Positions 1 through 11,125 of a stretch of DNA of 64,000 nucleotides are shown here, one piece after another (the stretch's first letter is position 1; each line of letters opens with the position of its first letter). A program made the translations under genes and the position numbers. The stretch is taken from positions 983,740-1,047,739 of the forward strand of contig CAVVOF010000003.1 in NCBI GenBank assembly GCA_963749905.1, given 5' to 3'. The notes beneath the pieces are model-generated. The model was not told the origin of the DNA, ran no database searches, and saw only the letters and a list, made by a program, of their open reading frames with translations. The DNA comes from UBA10649 sp963749905. Lineage in GTDB: Bacteria; Actinomycetota; Actinomycetes; S36-B12.

Positions 1-293
1 TGCTGAGGTGCCGCACGACTACGTGCTGGCCACCGGCATCTCGCACCGACTGTCCTTCTTCCTTGGGAAAGCCTTTGCCGCCGCCGGGATCGCAGGACTG
101 GCGCCCGCACGTGATCAGCACGAGCGATCGATCACGGCCCGTCGACACGAACATCCTCGTCGGCGACAGTCGGGCGGCCTACCTGGAGCTGGGCTGGAGG
201 CACACCGTCGACTTCGACTCGATGGCCGGGATCATGGTCCGGCACGACATGGATCTGCTCGCCGATCCGGATGCGCTCTGGGAGATCCCGTGA
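1..293 (+). CDS. gmd: GDP-mannose 4,6-dehydratase, 3' fragment
   Basis: This is the C-terminal end of a GDP-D-mannose 4,6-dehydratase, an NADP-dependent SDR enzyme that makes GDP-4-keto-6-deoxymannose, the precursor of GDP-fucose and GDP-rhamnose. The 5' part lies outside the window. Frame 2 gives DYVLATGISH and frame 3 gives DTNILVGDSRAAYLELGW; both match the conserved C-terminal section of Gmd, where the first carries the usual DYVLATG motif. The match crosses frames, so at least one indel lies between about 90 and 150. The stop TGA at 291-293 overlaps the GTG start of the next gene, which suggests an operon. The catalytic residues are outside the window, so the call rests on C-terminal similarity. 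Confidence 0.75.
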   Translation, partial: LRCRTTTCWPPASRTDCPSSLGKPLPPPGSQDWRPHVISTSDRSRPVDTNILVGDSRAAYLELGWRHTVDFDSMAGIMVRHDMDLLADPDALWEIP

Positions 294-3200
294 CGGGAAG
301 GAAGGTGTCCTACGCGCAGAACGCGGAGGACGTCCGTGTCTGGCGGGCCTTCCGGCATCTCGATCAGACGAAGTCTCACCTACGTGGACGTGGGTGCGAA
401 CGAGCCGCGGCACCTGTCGATAACCGCGAGCCTGTATGACCTGGGTTGGCGCGGACTGCTGGTCGAGGCCGACCCCGATCTCGCCGAGCAGCTGCGCATC
501 CACCGCCCAGGCGACACGGTCGTCCAGATGGCGGCGGCATCCGGTCCGGGCGAGCTCGTCTTCCACCGAGTCCCAGGGACCGGCCTCGGCACCCTCGACG
601 CGGCCGAGGCCGAGGCGGCCGGCGCACGCGGGTTCGACGTCGAGCAGGTGGTGGTGCCCACCGACTCCATCGACGCGATCATGGCACGCAACGGCGTGCG
701 CGATGTTCACTTCATGTCGGTGGACGTCGAGGGCGCGGAATCCGTTGTGCTGCAAGGACTCTCACTCGAGTCACTCAGGCCGTGGGTGCTCTGCGTCGAG
801 GCGGTCCTCCCGGGCACGACCACGCCGAGCCACGAGGAGTGGGAGCCACGTCTGCTCGATCGCGGGTACCGCTTCGTCGCCTTCGACGGTGTGAACCGCT
901 GGTATGTGGCAGAGGAGCACGCCGACCTCGCGGACGCGGTCGCGATCCCGTTCAACGCGGTGGATGCCGGAGCACACGGCTGGGTGGTGGCGGATGAGGT
1001 GGTGGTCCGCGCCCGAGCCGATCGCGCCGCGGTGCGTCGGGCGTGGCAGCGGGAGCTGATCCTCAACGACATCCGTGGCGAGGTGCCGAAGGAGGAGTAC
1101 GAGAAGCAGATCCACGAGCTGAGGTCCGCGCTGATCCAGGTGGAGGGATCGCGCACGTGGCGGTATGCCCGCAAGGTCGGCCGCGTGGGCAGGGGTGTCA
1201 TCCATCGCGGACGAATGGCGCTGCAGCATCTCCCCGGTCCTGCACAGCGTGCCTTGGTGCGACGTCGGCACCTGCGGCACGTGACGGTCAACATGGGGCA
1301 CCTGACCCATCCGGACCTGATGGCGGCTCCGCCGGTCGACGCCCTCGACTGGATCACCCCCGAGGGACTCCCCGCGGCGCCGGCTGCCGGTCTCGACCTC
1401 CGCAGCTTCTCGGAGGAGGACGCTGCCGCAGTCCGAGCCTGGCTCGAGGATCCCCACGACAGCGATTCGATGCTCGAACGGCGCATCGACAACCACGGCG
1501 ACGAACTCGGCCGCGCCCGGGCCGCACTGCGGTTGCGACTGGCGCTCGCCGATCTGGCCGACAACGCGCCGTGGGCCGGGGGGAGCCTCGTGCTGGTCGA
1601 TGCACGCGCGTTGCAGAGCGCCGCTTTCGGCACTCGGGGCATCGGCAGGTTCGCGCGGTCCGCGCTCCTTGCGGTCCGCGAGGCGGTGGGGGATGACCGG
1701 GTCGTGCTGCTCGTCGACCGCGGCCTGGAGCAGCTGCCGGAGGACCTGGCCGGCAGCTGTCGTCAGGTCACCCGTGTCGACGGAGCGGGAGCTGCCCGCA
1801 TACGGGGTTCTCGTCGAGCCCTCCCCGATGACAGCCAGCGCCCGACCACTGGTGCCGCTGCTGCACAGCACTGCCCACAAGATCGCGATCGTGTTCGACT
1901 TCATCCCCCTGCACCATCCGACCGTCTACCTCGGCAACGTCGCGGCGCGGGCTGAGTACGCGGCTGCCCTCGATGCCCTCAAGCTCTACGACGAGTTCGT
2001 GTGCATCTCCGACCTGGCCCGCAGCCGAGACGATCCGACTGCTGGGGCGCCCCGCGGACGGACCCGACGCCGTGAACACGACAGTCGCGTGGCCACGAGA
2101 CGTGCTGCCCGCCGCACCGTCAACTCCGGCGGGCCGCGCGGACGGCCCGATCGTGGTGATGACCGGCGACGACGCCCGCAAGAACACGTTCGGAGGCCTC
2201 GCCGGCGTGGCCGCCGCCACCGCTGGCGACGATGCCCGCGACGTCGTCGTCATCGGCATGGCCGGCACGGGTGACCGCGTGCACCACCTGTCCATCGCCG
2301 CAGCGATGCGACCCGGAGAGGCGCGCACCGCTGAGCGACTCTCGGACGACGAGATGACCTCGCTTCTCGCGTCGGCGAGCGTCGTGGTCGTGCCGTCCTT
2401 CGACGAGGGGCTCTCCCTGCCGGTCATCGAGGCGTTGCGTGCGGGTGCTCCGGTCGTCGCGTCGGACATCCCGGCGCATCGCGAACTCATCGGTACGGGA
2501 TCCTTCCTGGCGGATCCACGAAGCCCTGCTTCTATCGCGAAGGCCGTGCGCGCCACCCGGGGTCGCTCCTCCGCGCGGGAGCGGCAGTTGGCCCGTCTGC
2601 GCCACCATCGGCACGAGGTACTCGAGGACGTACTCGCGGGCAGCGTTGCCGCGAGCCTGAAGGCCACCCGGGTCGACGTGCCGGCGCCGGTGGCCTTCTC
2701 GGGAGCCCGACCGCTGAGCGTGGGAGTGGGCGCTCCCTGGCCGCCGCAGCGCACAGGCATCGCCGACTTCACGGCGGCGACGATCACCGAACTGGCTCGG
2801 CTGTGCGACGTCACCGTCTACACGACGGCAGATGCGGACGTCGTCGGCAGCCAGTCCGACGGCGTGACCATCGGCCAGGGGCGTATCGACGACGTGATCG
2901 CGGGGGGACACGAGCACGACGTCTTCGTGTCGGTGATCGGCAACAGCCACTTCCACCTGCCGTTCATCGAGGTGCTGGAGTCCATCGACTCGGTCGCGCT
3001 TGCCCACGACACCCGCCTCGTCGAGCTGTACCTGGCCCTACGGGATCGCGGAGGCCTCGAGCAGGTCATGCTGCGTGGCAAGGGAAAGCGGACCCTCGAT
3101 CCTCCGCTCGACGAGCAGATCGACGACATGCGGCTGCTGGAGAGCACCGCCCTGTGGGAGGTCGCACGGCGCGCCCAAGCGCTCGTCGGCCACACGCCGA

Positions 3201-3858
3201 CGGCCCGGGACTTCATCGCGAGGGACACCGGCGTCGACATGCGACTGCTCCCGTTCGCCAACTACCGGCATCCGGATGCGGACACGATCACCGCACAGCT
3301 GCGTGCAGAGGCGCGCGACCGGCTGGGCTTCTCCAGCGATCGTGTCCACCTCGCCACCTTCGGCTTCATCGACACCCGGACGAAGCTCTCGGACGTGGTC
3401 GTCGAGGCCGCGGCGTGGCTGACCCAGTGGGGGCATCCGGTGAGCCTGCACCTGGTCGGCTCCGCGCCGGAGTCGCTCGCCGACGAGCTGCGCGATCGGG
3501 CCGCGGAGGCCGGGATCGCCGAGTTCGAGATCACCGGGTTCGTCGGACGACGACCGGTTCAGGGACTACGTCCTCGGCATCGACCTCGGCGTCCAGCTGC
3601 GGGTCAGCCCGCTGCTCGGGGTGAGTGGCCCGCTGAGCGACATGGCCGCGTACGGCACGCCCGCCGGTCGCCAACCGCGGCATCTGCGCGGACGTCGACA
3701 CCCCCGAGTTCATCGACCGGCTGCCGGACGATGTCAGCCCGGTGCTGGTGGCGGAGGCGATCGAGCGCCGGCTGGCGAACCCGTGGCCGGCTGACGAGAT
3801 CGAGGTGATGCGGCGCGACTACCTGGACCGCAAGTCCCCCGCCCGCTACGCGCGCTGA
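290..3858 (+). CDS. FkbM-type methyltransferase fused to two GT4 glycosyltransferase domains (frameshifted)
   Basis: I read this as one protein of about 1190 residues broken by indels near 360, 1795, 2030, 3555 and 3660. It starts at GTG 290 with SYAQNAEDVRVWRAF, the usual opening of FkbM methyltransferases. TYVDVGAN and LLVEADP follow (SAM binding), then SVDVEGAE. A linker (IHELRSALIQVEGSRTWRYA) joins a first GT4 half (GTRGIGRFARSAL, IAIVFDFIPL, then VVVPSFDEGLSLPVIEALR, the GT4 nucleotide-sugar site). A second GT4-like half begins near 2715 (PLSVGVGAPWPPQRTGIADF). It ends at TGA 3856-3858 in frame 1. The likely role is cytosolic extension and O-methylation of a lipid-linked glycan. Similar multi-domain glycan polymerase or terminator proteins are known, but the acceptor cannot be read from sequence. 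Splitting into two genes is possible, but I see no internal start with a ribosome site. Confidence 0.75.
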
Positions 3859-3916
3859 GCTGCACGCCCTCCTGTGGACATCGCCACGGGGGTGAGGGCG
3901 CAGTGACCCGCCACCC

Positions 3917-3986
3917 CTTCGTTGAGTGCGGAGTTGTTGACGTCGCAGCACCGTCCAAGGCCGCAACAACCCCGCACTCAACGAAG
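3917..3986. repeat. Near-perfect inverted repeat between glycosyltransferase genes
   Basis: The arms are 3917-3939 and 3964-3986, 23 bp each, pairing at 22 of 23 positions around a 24-nt loop. The core of the left arm is TTCGTTGAGTGCGG. It lies in the 150-bp gap between two co-directional genes and is more A/T-rich than its surroundings. There is no T-tract, so it is not a classical intrinsic terminator. It could be a dispersed palindromic element, a protein site or an RNA hairpin. Confidence 0.8.
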
Positions 3987-4008
3987 TGGGACGGGGGGTG
4001 ACGGCCTG

Positions 4009-5152
4009 ATGCATGTCGGCATCGACATCGAGCAGTTCGTCCGCGACCCCTATGGCTCGGGCATCCAACGGGTGCTCCAGTACCTGGCCCTCGAGTGGCC
4101 GGCCGGCGACGTGCAGGCGGACTTCGTCGTACCCCTCGGCGGCGGCCACGGACTGCTCACGCCGGCTCAGGCCGGTGAGCTGCTGACCCTGCCCTTCCTG
4201 CCCCGCGCCCCAGACACCGACCTGCGCCAGCTCGTCGATGCCTGGCTCGCCGAGACTGCCCCCATCCGGGTGAAGGACGGCGACCTGCTGTCCATCTACG
4301 ACGCCTGGCTGCTCCCGGAGGTGTCCTACCTGCCAAGCGTGCTGCGCAGGTTCGAGCTGTTCGCGAGGTGCGTTCCCACGACGATGGTCGGCTACGACAC
4401 CCTGCCGATGATCGAGCCGGCCAACTACCGGTTCCGGCCGGGGGCCAGTGCCTGGGTCAGCGAGTACTTCCGGCAGCTGGCCACCGCCGACGCGGTCGTG
4501 TGCATCAGCGCCTACGCCCGCGACAGCATCCTCGGCCGCCTGCGGCGCGACCCGGCTATGGCCGATCACCGTCGCGCATCCCGGGGGCGACCACCTGCCG
4601 GTGCTGGCCCCGGACCCGCCGGACCGGCCCGTCTTCGCCCGTCTGGGCACCCTGGAGGCCCGAAAGCGCCCGGTCGAGATCGCCGAGGCCTTCCGCGAGG
4701 CCGTGGACGCTACGGGCCTGCAGGCGGAACTGGTGTTCATCGGGGGTGCGTCCGCGTCCGATGAGGGGATCAACCGGGCAATACGGACACAAGTGGACCT
4801 CGGCGGCGTGCGCTGGGTGCAGGGAGCGTCCGACACCGAGGTGCGCGACCTCATCCACGGATCGAGTGCCTTCCTGTCCATCGGGGTGGAGGGCTACGGG
4901 ATCCCGGTTCTCGAGGCCATCCGGCTGGGCACGCCGGTCCTCTTCGACGGAGTGCAGCCGGCCGGGGAGCTGATGGCGGGCCGCGGCGCGCGCCGTATCC
5001 GCGCGATGACGCACGACGAGTTGGTGGCGGAGTTCGGGGCCTGGAGCCAGCCGGACTTGCTCGCCACCCTGCGGGAGGAGCTCGACCCGGCGGCGGTGCC
5101 CACCTGGGCGGACTTCGCCGCGGGGGTGGCGGAGGCGGTCGCGTCCGCATGA
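4009..5152 (+). CDS. GT4-family glycosyltransferase (one frameshift)
   Basis: This is a retaining GT4 glycosyltransferase of about 380 residues. It starts at ATG 4009 with MHVGIDIEQFVRDPYGSGIQ, a GT4 N-terminus with a donor/acceptor loop. TTMVGYDTLPMI and VVCISAYARDSIL follow, the latter the usual motif between the two Rossmann halves. The frame changes near 4555. The C-terminal half holds RLGTLEARKRPVEIAEAF and FLSIGVEGYGIPVLEAIRLG, where the Glu residues contact the nucleotide-sugar. The stop at 5150-5152 overlaps the ATG of the next gene (ATGA). It is similar to the GT4 halves of the preceding giant protein, so it may act on the same glycan. The donor and linkage are unknown. Confidence 0.85.
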
Positions 5153-5376
5153 GCCCGGGCGTCAGCCAGCTGCCGACCCTCGTCTGCTGGGCCAATCCGC
5201 AGCACTCCGCCTCGGGATCCGACGTAGGCCTGTTGGACATCCGGGTCTCGCCCGCATGGATCGGCGAGACGGGGATGCCGTTGCCGCTCACTACACTGAT
5301 CGTGGCCATCGCCACCGCCGCCGTCGTCCTGGGAGTCCTCGTGCAGAACCGCCGCACCCGCCGGGCGCTGGCGTGA
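5149..5376 (+). CDS. Small hypothetical membrane protein
   Basis: This 75-residue protein has no family I recognise. Its ATG overlaps the previous stop (ATGA) and its own TGA overlaps the next gene's GTG start, so it sits snugly in the operon and is unlikely to be a chance frame. Residues 1-40 are polar with one Cys. A single hydrophobic segment follows (LTTLIVAIATAAVVLGVLV), then a basic tail (NRRTRRALA). That pattern suggests one membrane span with a cytosolic C-terminus. It could be a partner of the neighbouring polyprenyl-phosphate glycosyltransferase, but this is inference from position only. The N-terminal half could also be affected by an undetected indel. Confidence 0.5.
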   Translation: MSPGVSQLPTLVCWANPQHSASGSDVGLLDIRVSPAWIGETGMPLPLTTLIVAIATAAVVLGVLVQNRRTRRALA

Positions 5377-6092
5377 ACCGGGCTCTCGTCGCGATCCCCG
5401 CATGGAACGAGCAGGGCTCGATCGCGGACGTCATCGCCAAGGTCAGGGAGCATCGTCCGGACGCGGACGTCCTCGTCGTCGACGACGGCTCCTCTGACGA
5501 GACTGCGGCCCGGGCCGAGGCGGCCGGGGCGACGGTGGTGTCGCTGCCGTTCAACGTCGGCGTCGGCGGAGCGATGCGGACGGCGTTCCTGTACGCCAAG
5601 CGGCACGGATACCAGGCGCTCGTCCAGGTGGATGCCGACGGACAGCACGACCCGGCTGACCTCGACCGACTGCTCGACGGGCTGGCCGATGCCGACGTCG
5701 TGGTGGGCACCCGCTTCCATCCGGACTCGATGTACTTCGTCGGCGGCCCCCGCCGCTGGGCGATGGTGCTGCTGTCGAAGTCGCTCAGTCGCATGAACGG
5801 CAAGCCGATCTCGGACCCGACGTCCGGCTTCCGATCCGCGGGCCCGCGGGCCATCGACCTGTTCGCCGTCGACTACCCCGCCGACTACCTCGGCGACACG
5901 GTCGGCTCGCTGTCCATCGCCATCCGTCACGGGCTGGTGATCCACGAGACACCGGTGACGATGTACTTCCGGCAGACGGGCCGGCCCAGCAAGAACGCTC
6001 TGTGGTCGGCGCTCTACCTCGGGCGCGCGACGCTGGCGATCATCGCGACCAGCCTGCAACGCGGCACTCATGTGCGAGGTGACGACTCATGA
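5373..6092 (+). CDS. GT2-family polyprenyl-phosphate sugar synthase-like glycosyltransferase
   Basis: This intact 239-residue GT2 enzyme resembles dolichol/polyprenol-phosphate mannose synthases. It would transfer a hexose from a nucleotide sugar to polyprenyl phosphate on the inner face of the membrane. Visible motifs are ALVAIPAWNEQGSIADVI at the N-terminus, VLVVDDGSSDET, the metal-binding DADGQHDP and a DPTSGFRS segment typical of this subfamily. There are no C-terminal membrane spans. The next gene is a DUF2304 membrane protein, a common partner of this type of GT2 in actinobacteria that may anchor it. The start is GTG 5373, overlapping the previous stop. The product could feed the GT-C-like membrane transferases in this window. 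Confidence 0.88.
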   Translation: MNRALVAIPAWNEQGSIADVIAKVREHRPDADVLVVDDGSSDETAARAEAAGATVVSLPFNVGVGGAMRTAFLYAKRHGYQALVQVDADGQHDPADLDRLLDGLADADVVVGTRFHPDSMYFVGGPRRWAMVLLSKSLSRMNGKPISDPTSGFRSAGPRAIDLFAVDYPADYLGDTVGSLSIAIRHGLVIHETPVTMYFRQTGRPSKNALWSALYLGRATLAIIATSLQRGTHVRGDDS

Positions 6093-6445
6093 TCGCCAAC
6101 GTCCTCGGCGCCATCGCGTCGATCATCGTCTTCGTCTTCGTGTTCTGGCTCATGCGTCGGGGCGTGCTCCGCGAGAAGTACGCCGTGCTCTGGCTGCTGT
6201 TCAGCGGCTTCGCGCTGTTCTTCTCGGTCGTCCCGGGCGCCCTGCAGTGGGTCAGCGACGCCCTCGGCGTCGAGACGCCGTCGAACCTGCTCTTCTTCGT
6301 CACCATCGTCCTGCTGATCCTGGTGTCGATCCAGGTCAGCTACGAGCTCAGCCGGCACGAGGCTCGCATCCGCAGGCTGGCGGAGGAGATCGCGCTGCTG
6401 GACCGACAGGTGAAGGACCTGAAGGAGCAGCGTGACGGTGAGTGA
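6089..6445 (+). CDS. DUF2304 family membrane protein
   Basis: This intact 118-residue protein matches the DUF2304 family. It has a hydrophobic N-terminus (LGAIASIIVFVFVFWLM), a conserved REKYAVLWLLF stretch and two more hydrophobic segments. The C-terminus is charged and heptad-like (IRRLAEEIALLDRQVKDLKE) and probably forms a coiled coil. The family is small, membrane-bound and usually encoded beside GT2 polyprenyl-phosphate transferases, as here. Its ATG overlaps the preceding stop and its 3' end overlaps the next gene by 14 bp. Its biochemical function is not established; a scaffold or anchor role is inference. Confidence 0.88.
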   Translation: MIANVLGAIASIIVFVFVFWLMRRGVLREKYAVLWLLFSGFALFFSVVPGALQWVSDALGVETPSNLLFFVTIVLLILVSIQVSYELSRHEARIRRLAEEIALLDRQVKDLKEQRDGE

Positions 6446-7359
6446 GCCGGTGCTGGTGATGGCCTTCAACCGGCCGGACCACCTGGCCGTGCTCCTCCGG
6501 CGCCTGCGCGAGGTGCAGCCGGAGCGGCTCTACGTGGCGATCGACGGGGCTCGTACTGGTCGCGAGGGCGAACAGGAGCGGGTGCAGCAATGCCGCGACC
6601 TGGTGGCAACCGTCGACTGGCCCTGCGACGTGCACACGCTGTTCCAGGACTCGAATCTCGGTTGCGGCCTCGGGGTGAGCACCGCCATCTCCTGGTTCTT
6701 CGCCAACGAGGAGCGGGGCATCATCCTCGAGGACGACATCATCCCCGACCCTTCCTTCTTCCCCTACTGCGCGGAGTTGCTCGAGCGCTACGAGGACGAA
6801 TGAGCGGGTGTTCGCCATCACCGGCTGCAACTTCGTGCCCCCCGAGCACCAGTCGCGGCCCGGCGCTGCCGTACCGGTTCAGCCAGGTGCCGCACATCTG
6901 GGGCTGGGCGACGTGGCGGCGATCGTGGCGCCAGCACCAGCTCGACATCGCCGACTGGCGCGGGCACGCTCCCTCTGCACCGGCTCTGGAGCCGCGTCGG
7001 GCTACTCCGTCGCCGAGCACCGTCTACTGGACCAGCACCTTCGAGCTGCTCGCGCGCAAGGAAGTCGATACGTGGGACGGCCAGCTGGTGCTCGCAGCCA
7101 TGGCTCGGGACCGCTGACGGCGACCAGCAACGTCAACCTCATCGAGAACATCGGCTTCGGCGACGTCGGCCACGCACACCGTCGAGGATCGAGACGACCT
7201 GCAGCCGATCGGCGCAATGCGGTTCCCCCTCGCGGACGTCCCGGTCGAGCACGACGTGAAGGCGGACGCGTGGACGCGTCAGCACCACTTCCGGGCCACC
7301 TGGCGAGGCATGCTCGGGCAGGCCGATAGATTCCTGAGGCAGCGACGAGGGAGAGCATC

Positions 7360-7363
<4 letters not shown>
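6432..7363 (+). CDS. HlpA-like nucleotide-diphospho-sugar transferase (several frameshifts)
   Basis: This is a GT-A-fold glycosyltransferase of about 305 residues read through at least three frame changes (near 6800, 6865 and 7110-7190). It starts at GTG 6432 with EPVLVMAFNRPDHLAVLLRR. LFQDSNLGCGLGVS and the metal-binding GIILEDDIIPDPSFF follow. Later frames hold VPHIWGWATWRRSW and NVNLIENIGFGD. These elements in this order are typical of proteins annotated as hemolytic protein HlpA-like, which are really glycosyltransferases. Frame 2 ends ADRFLRQRRGRAS at TGA 7361-7363, overlapping the next GTG (GTGA). The donor sugar is unknown. Confidence 0.75.
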
Positions 7364-8310
<947 letters not shown>

Positions 8311-8319
8311 TCGCGCTCC

Positions 8320-10109
8320 ATGCTCATCGTGACGGGCACGGTGCTGGTGCTCCTGACGTGGGCGGTGATGCTCGGGGCGGCGATGGGGACCGGGCTGTTG
8401 ACCGCGATGGCGATCCACCGGCGGGCGCTGGCAACCGGGGGTTCCGAGGTTCGCCCTGTGGTGGGGACTTGCGCTGCTCGCGGTCCTGATCACCAGTGTC
8501 AGCCTCGTCCTGCCCCTGCGAGATGCGGGCGCTGCCGGCGCTGTCATCGGGCATCTGCGTCGTGATGGGGGGCTTCGGCTTGTGGGCCGCCTGGCGGGCC
8601 AGCGGCTCCCAGCCTCGGTCAGGTCGGTCATCTGCGCACGGGTCCCGTCGCGCGTGGCGATGGTTGCTGGCGGGTCGGCGTCGCGGCCGCCGTGGCCTAC
8701 CTCGCTCTCGCGGCCCTCGGCCCGGTGACGAACTACGACTCGGGTCTCTACCACCTCGGGGCGATCGCCTACGCCGGCGACTACCGGGCGATCCCCGGCC
8801 TCGCCAACCTGTACTTCCCGTTCGGCTACGCGAACGCTGAGTTCCCGGTGGCGGCCTTCCTCGGCAACGGACCCTGGGACGGCGTCGGGTACCGGCTGCT
8901 CAACGGGCACTGGTCACCGCCATGGCCCTCGACCTCTCGCTCCGAGCTCGCTCGCCGACGTCTGGGTCCCGGATTCTTCGTCCTTGCGGTGGGCGCGGCG
9001 GCCGTCGCTCGTCCCGATGGTGGCCCTGTCGGACTACTGGGTCACCAGCCCGACCTCCGATTCCGCGGTACTCGTCTTGAGCGTCGTCTCGGCCGCGTAC
9101 CTGGCGGACGCCGCCGCCTCGGCCCGCGCGGCCGCTCCCAGCGGATCGGTCGCGATCGTCACGGCGATGATGACGGTCCTGCTGAGACCGACGATGGTGG
9201 TGTACGCCGTCGTGGTGGTGATTGTCGTGGTGGTGCTCGTGGTCCGGGCGCGCAGAGCGGGTCGGGGTGCTGGATCGACCGCTGCTCTGCTGCTGTCAGG
9301 GGGCCTGGCCGCGGCGGCTGCGATCGTGATGACGGCCCGGGACATCGTCCTCAGCGGCTGGCTTCAGTACCCGCTGTCGCTCGTCTCCTTCGATGCTCCC
9401 GTGGCGTGCCGCGGATCCGACTCAGTACCGCGTCCCGACGCTCGGTGCTGCACGCGATCCCGAGGACCTGTGGGCGGCCGCAGAGGGCTGGGGATGGGTG
9501 GCGGGGTGGCTGCGCAGACTCCCCACGCAGTGGGAGACCTACGAATTCGCCGCCCTGGCTGTGGCCGCCCTGGCGTTGATCATTCTCGTCGCACGTTCAG
9601 GGGCGACAATGCGGGTGCGCTCGCTCATGGTGGTGATGGCACCAAGCGTGCTGGCGGTCGTGGTGTGGTGGGTTGCCACCCCACCGTCGTTCCGGTTCAT
9701 CTGGGGGCCGTTGTTCTGCGTGGCGGCCGTTCCGGCAGGGTGGTCGCTGTGGCGACTCTCGCTGGGCGGCCCAGCTCATGGCAAGGGGACGTGCTTGGAT
9801 TCCGTGGCTCACTGCGGTGGCTGTGGCCTTGCCGGTCACGGCTGTGGTCTTGGTCAGCGGGGTCGCCAGGTTCGATCCGGCGGCCCTCACAGAGGACCGG
9901 ACGTGGGACCTCGGAGTCCGCATCCCGTACTCGGTTGCCCCCGTGGTCGACGTGCCTGTTGTGGAGCAGCACCCTGTCCAGCGGCCTGACGGTGCTGTTG
10001 CCGACGCAAGTCGGATCAGTGCTGGCTCAACTACCCGTTGTGCACAGCACAGGTGGCCGACTCCGTTTCTCTGCGCGGCGATGGCATTCAGGACGGGTTC
10101 CTCCCCTGA
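8320..10109 (+). CDS. LIC_10190-type polytopic membrane protein (heavily frameshifted)
   Basis: This is a multi-spanning membrane protein of about 590 residues broken by many indels between 8440 and 10020. It begins MLIVTGTVLVLLTWAVMLGA, then NYDSGLYHLGAIAY and NLYFPFGYANAEFPVAAF, which are typical of the LIC_10190 membrane family of glycan clusters. Hydrophobic spans continue in frame 2 (9180-9330) and frame 3 (9540-9760). The C-terminus ends with a Cys-containing stretch, DQCWLNYPLCTAQVADSV, and a stop at 10107-10109. A GT-C-like role using a polyprenyl-phosphate sugar is plausible but unproven. Its 3' end overlaps the convergent gene by 22 bp. With this many breaks it could be a pseudogene, but every segment remains family-like. 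Confidence 0.65.
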
Positions 10110-11073
10110 GCGAGGCGCCGTCGTGGGTAGGTCATCAGCGCTCGACCGAGGGCGGCGGCCCGACGGGTGCGCTGGAGCCCGTCGGATGCAGAGAGAGGTG
10201 TGGAGACTTCGACCACGTCAGCCGCGACGGCCGCCTCCTCACCGAAGGAGGATGCACGGGAGTAGACGATGCCCCGGGACCGAGAGAGAACGCGCCAGTC
10301 GACCATCGCGTCCACTCCTGCGCCGGCGGTCGAGCGGTCGAGGTTGGGCTCAGGCGCCGACCAGCCGGACAGTCCTAGGAGTTCGAGCTCCGCTAGCCAC
10401 TGGACTCTGCCCTCTGGTGTGTCCGCTGCCACGAACACGGAGCTGATCCCGGTGCGCGTCGGCCAGTTGGCGGATGGCGTCGCGGATCGCGCGAGGCCGT
10501 GGGGCGGACACCGACCGGTCCGTCTGCCGCACGTGCAGGCCGATGAAGTCCTGACGATCGCCAACCGCGATGTCCGTGCTGAACGTGACCGGCGTCGCTC
10601 CAGGGAAGTCGCCGGTAGAAGTGCCGACGCTGCGCCGCGAACCCGTTGTCTGGATGAGAGGTGGAATCGTCCGCCCGCGATGATCAGCAGTGTCGTGGGA
10701 CGACACGGGTGATCGAGAGCTTGGGTGAAGCTCGGACATGAACGCCTGCTCACCACGATCGTGCCCGGCGAGCACCACGAGGCGACGTGACTCGTCGACG
10801 GACAGATAGCGCGGCAATTCGTCGTGCATGCAGCCGAGCACATCACGCAGGGCCGAGTCGTCGATCAGCGAAGCACCGGGGCGCCCTGGGATGAAGAGGT
10901 CTGCAAAGGCCGCCGGAGCGACGTCCTCGGGCTCCCAATACACCGTCAGAGGGACGTCCAGCTCAGCGGCCAGGATGGCGCTCGACGCCCAGGCCTGGAG
11001 TCGGTTCACGTATCCGTTGCGCGGGACGACGATCACGCGCTCCGGCGAGTGGGTGCCACGGTTCGTCAGCCAT
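10088..11073 (-). CDS. Fucosyltransferase-like glycosyltransferase (frameshifted)
   Basis: This protein of about 325 residues is read through at least two frame changes (near 10680 and 10450). The N-terminal part holds VIVVPRNGYVNRLQAWASS. The key motif is FIGLHVRQTDRSVSAPRP, matching the HxRxxD donor-site motif shared by alpha-1,2/1,6-fucosyltransferases and O-fucosyltransferases (GT11/GT23/GT65 group). ISSVFVAADTPEGR follows, then a tail with SRSRGIVYSRASSFGEEAA. The reading frame opens at GTG 11036, but ATG 11073 lies 7 nt after a TAGGAT box, so I prefer it and assume one indel between. Fucose would fit the neighbouring gmd, although no GDP-fucose synthase is seen. Confidence 0.65.
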
Positions 11074-11080
11074 CGCGGCG

Positions 11081-11086
11081 ATCCTA
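11081..11086 (-). promoter_or_regulatory. Leaderless promoter -10 box for the fucosyltransferase-like gene
   Basis: TAGGAT on the minus strand, 7 nt before ATG 11073. The spacing places the transcript start at or next to the start codon. No clear -35 is visible. Confidence 0.5.
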
Positions 11087-11113
11087 TGGCTGAGGCGCTG
11101 CCCCGTGCGCCCC

Positions 11114-11119
11114 TAGAAT
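11114..11119 (+). promoter_or_regulatory. Leaderless promoter -10 box for the GT4 gene
   Basis: TAGAAT, 6 nt before GTG 11126, with no Shine-Dalgarno sequence in the gap. It matches the TANNNT boxes seen before many genes in this window. Confidence 0.6.
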
Positions 11120-11125
11120 CACCGG

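Noticed and set aside
771..1904. A 377-codon minus-strand open frame
   Set aside because: Opposite the FkbM/GT4 gene, no recognisable motif, no promoter box or ribosome site.
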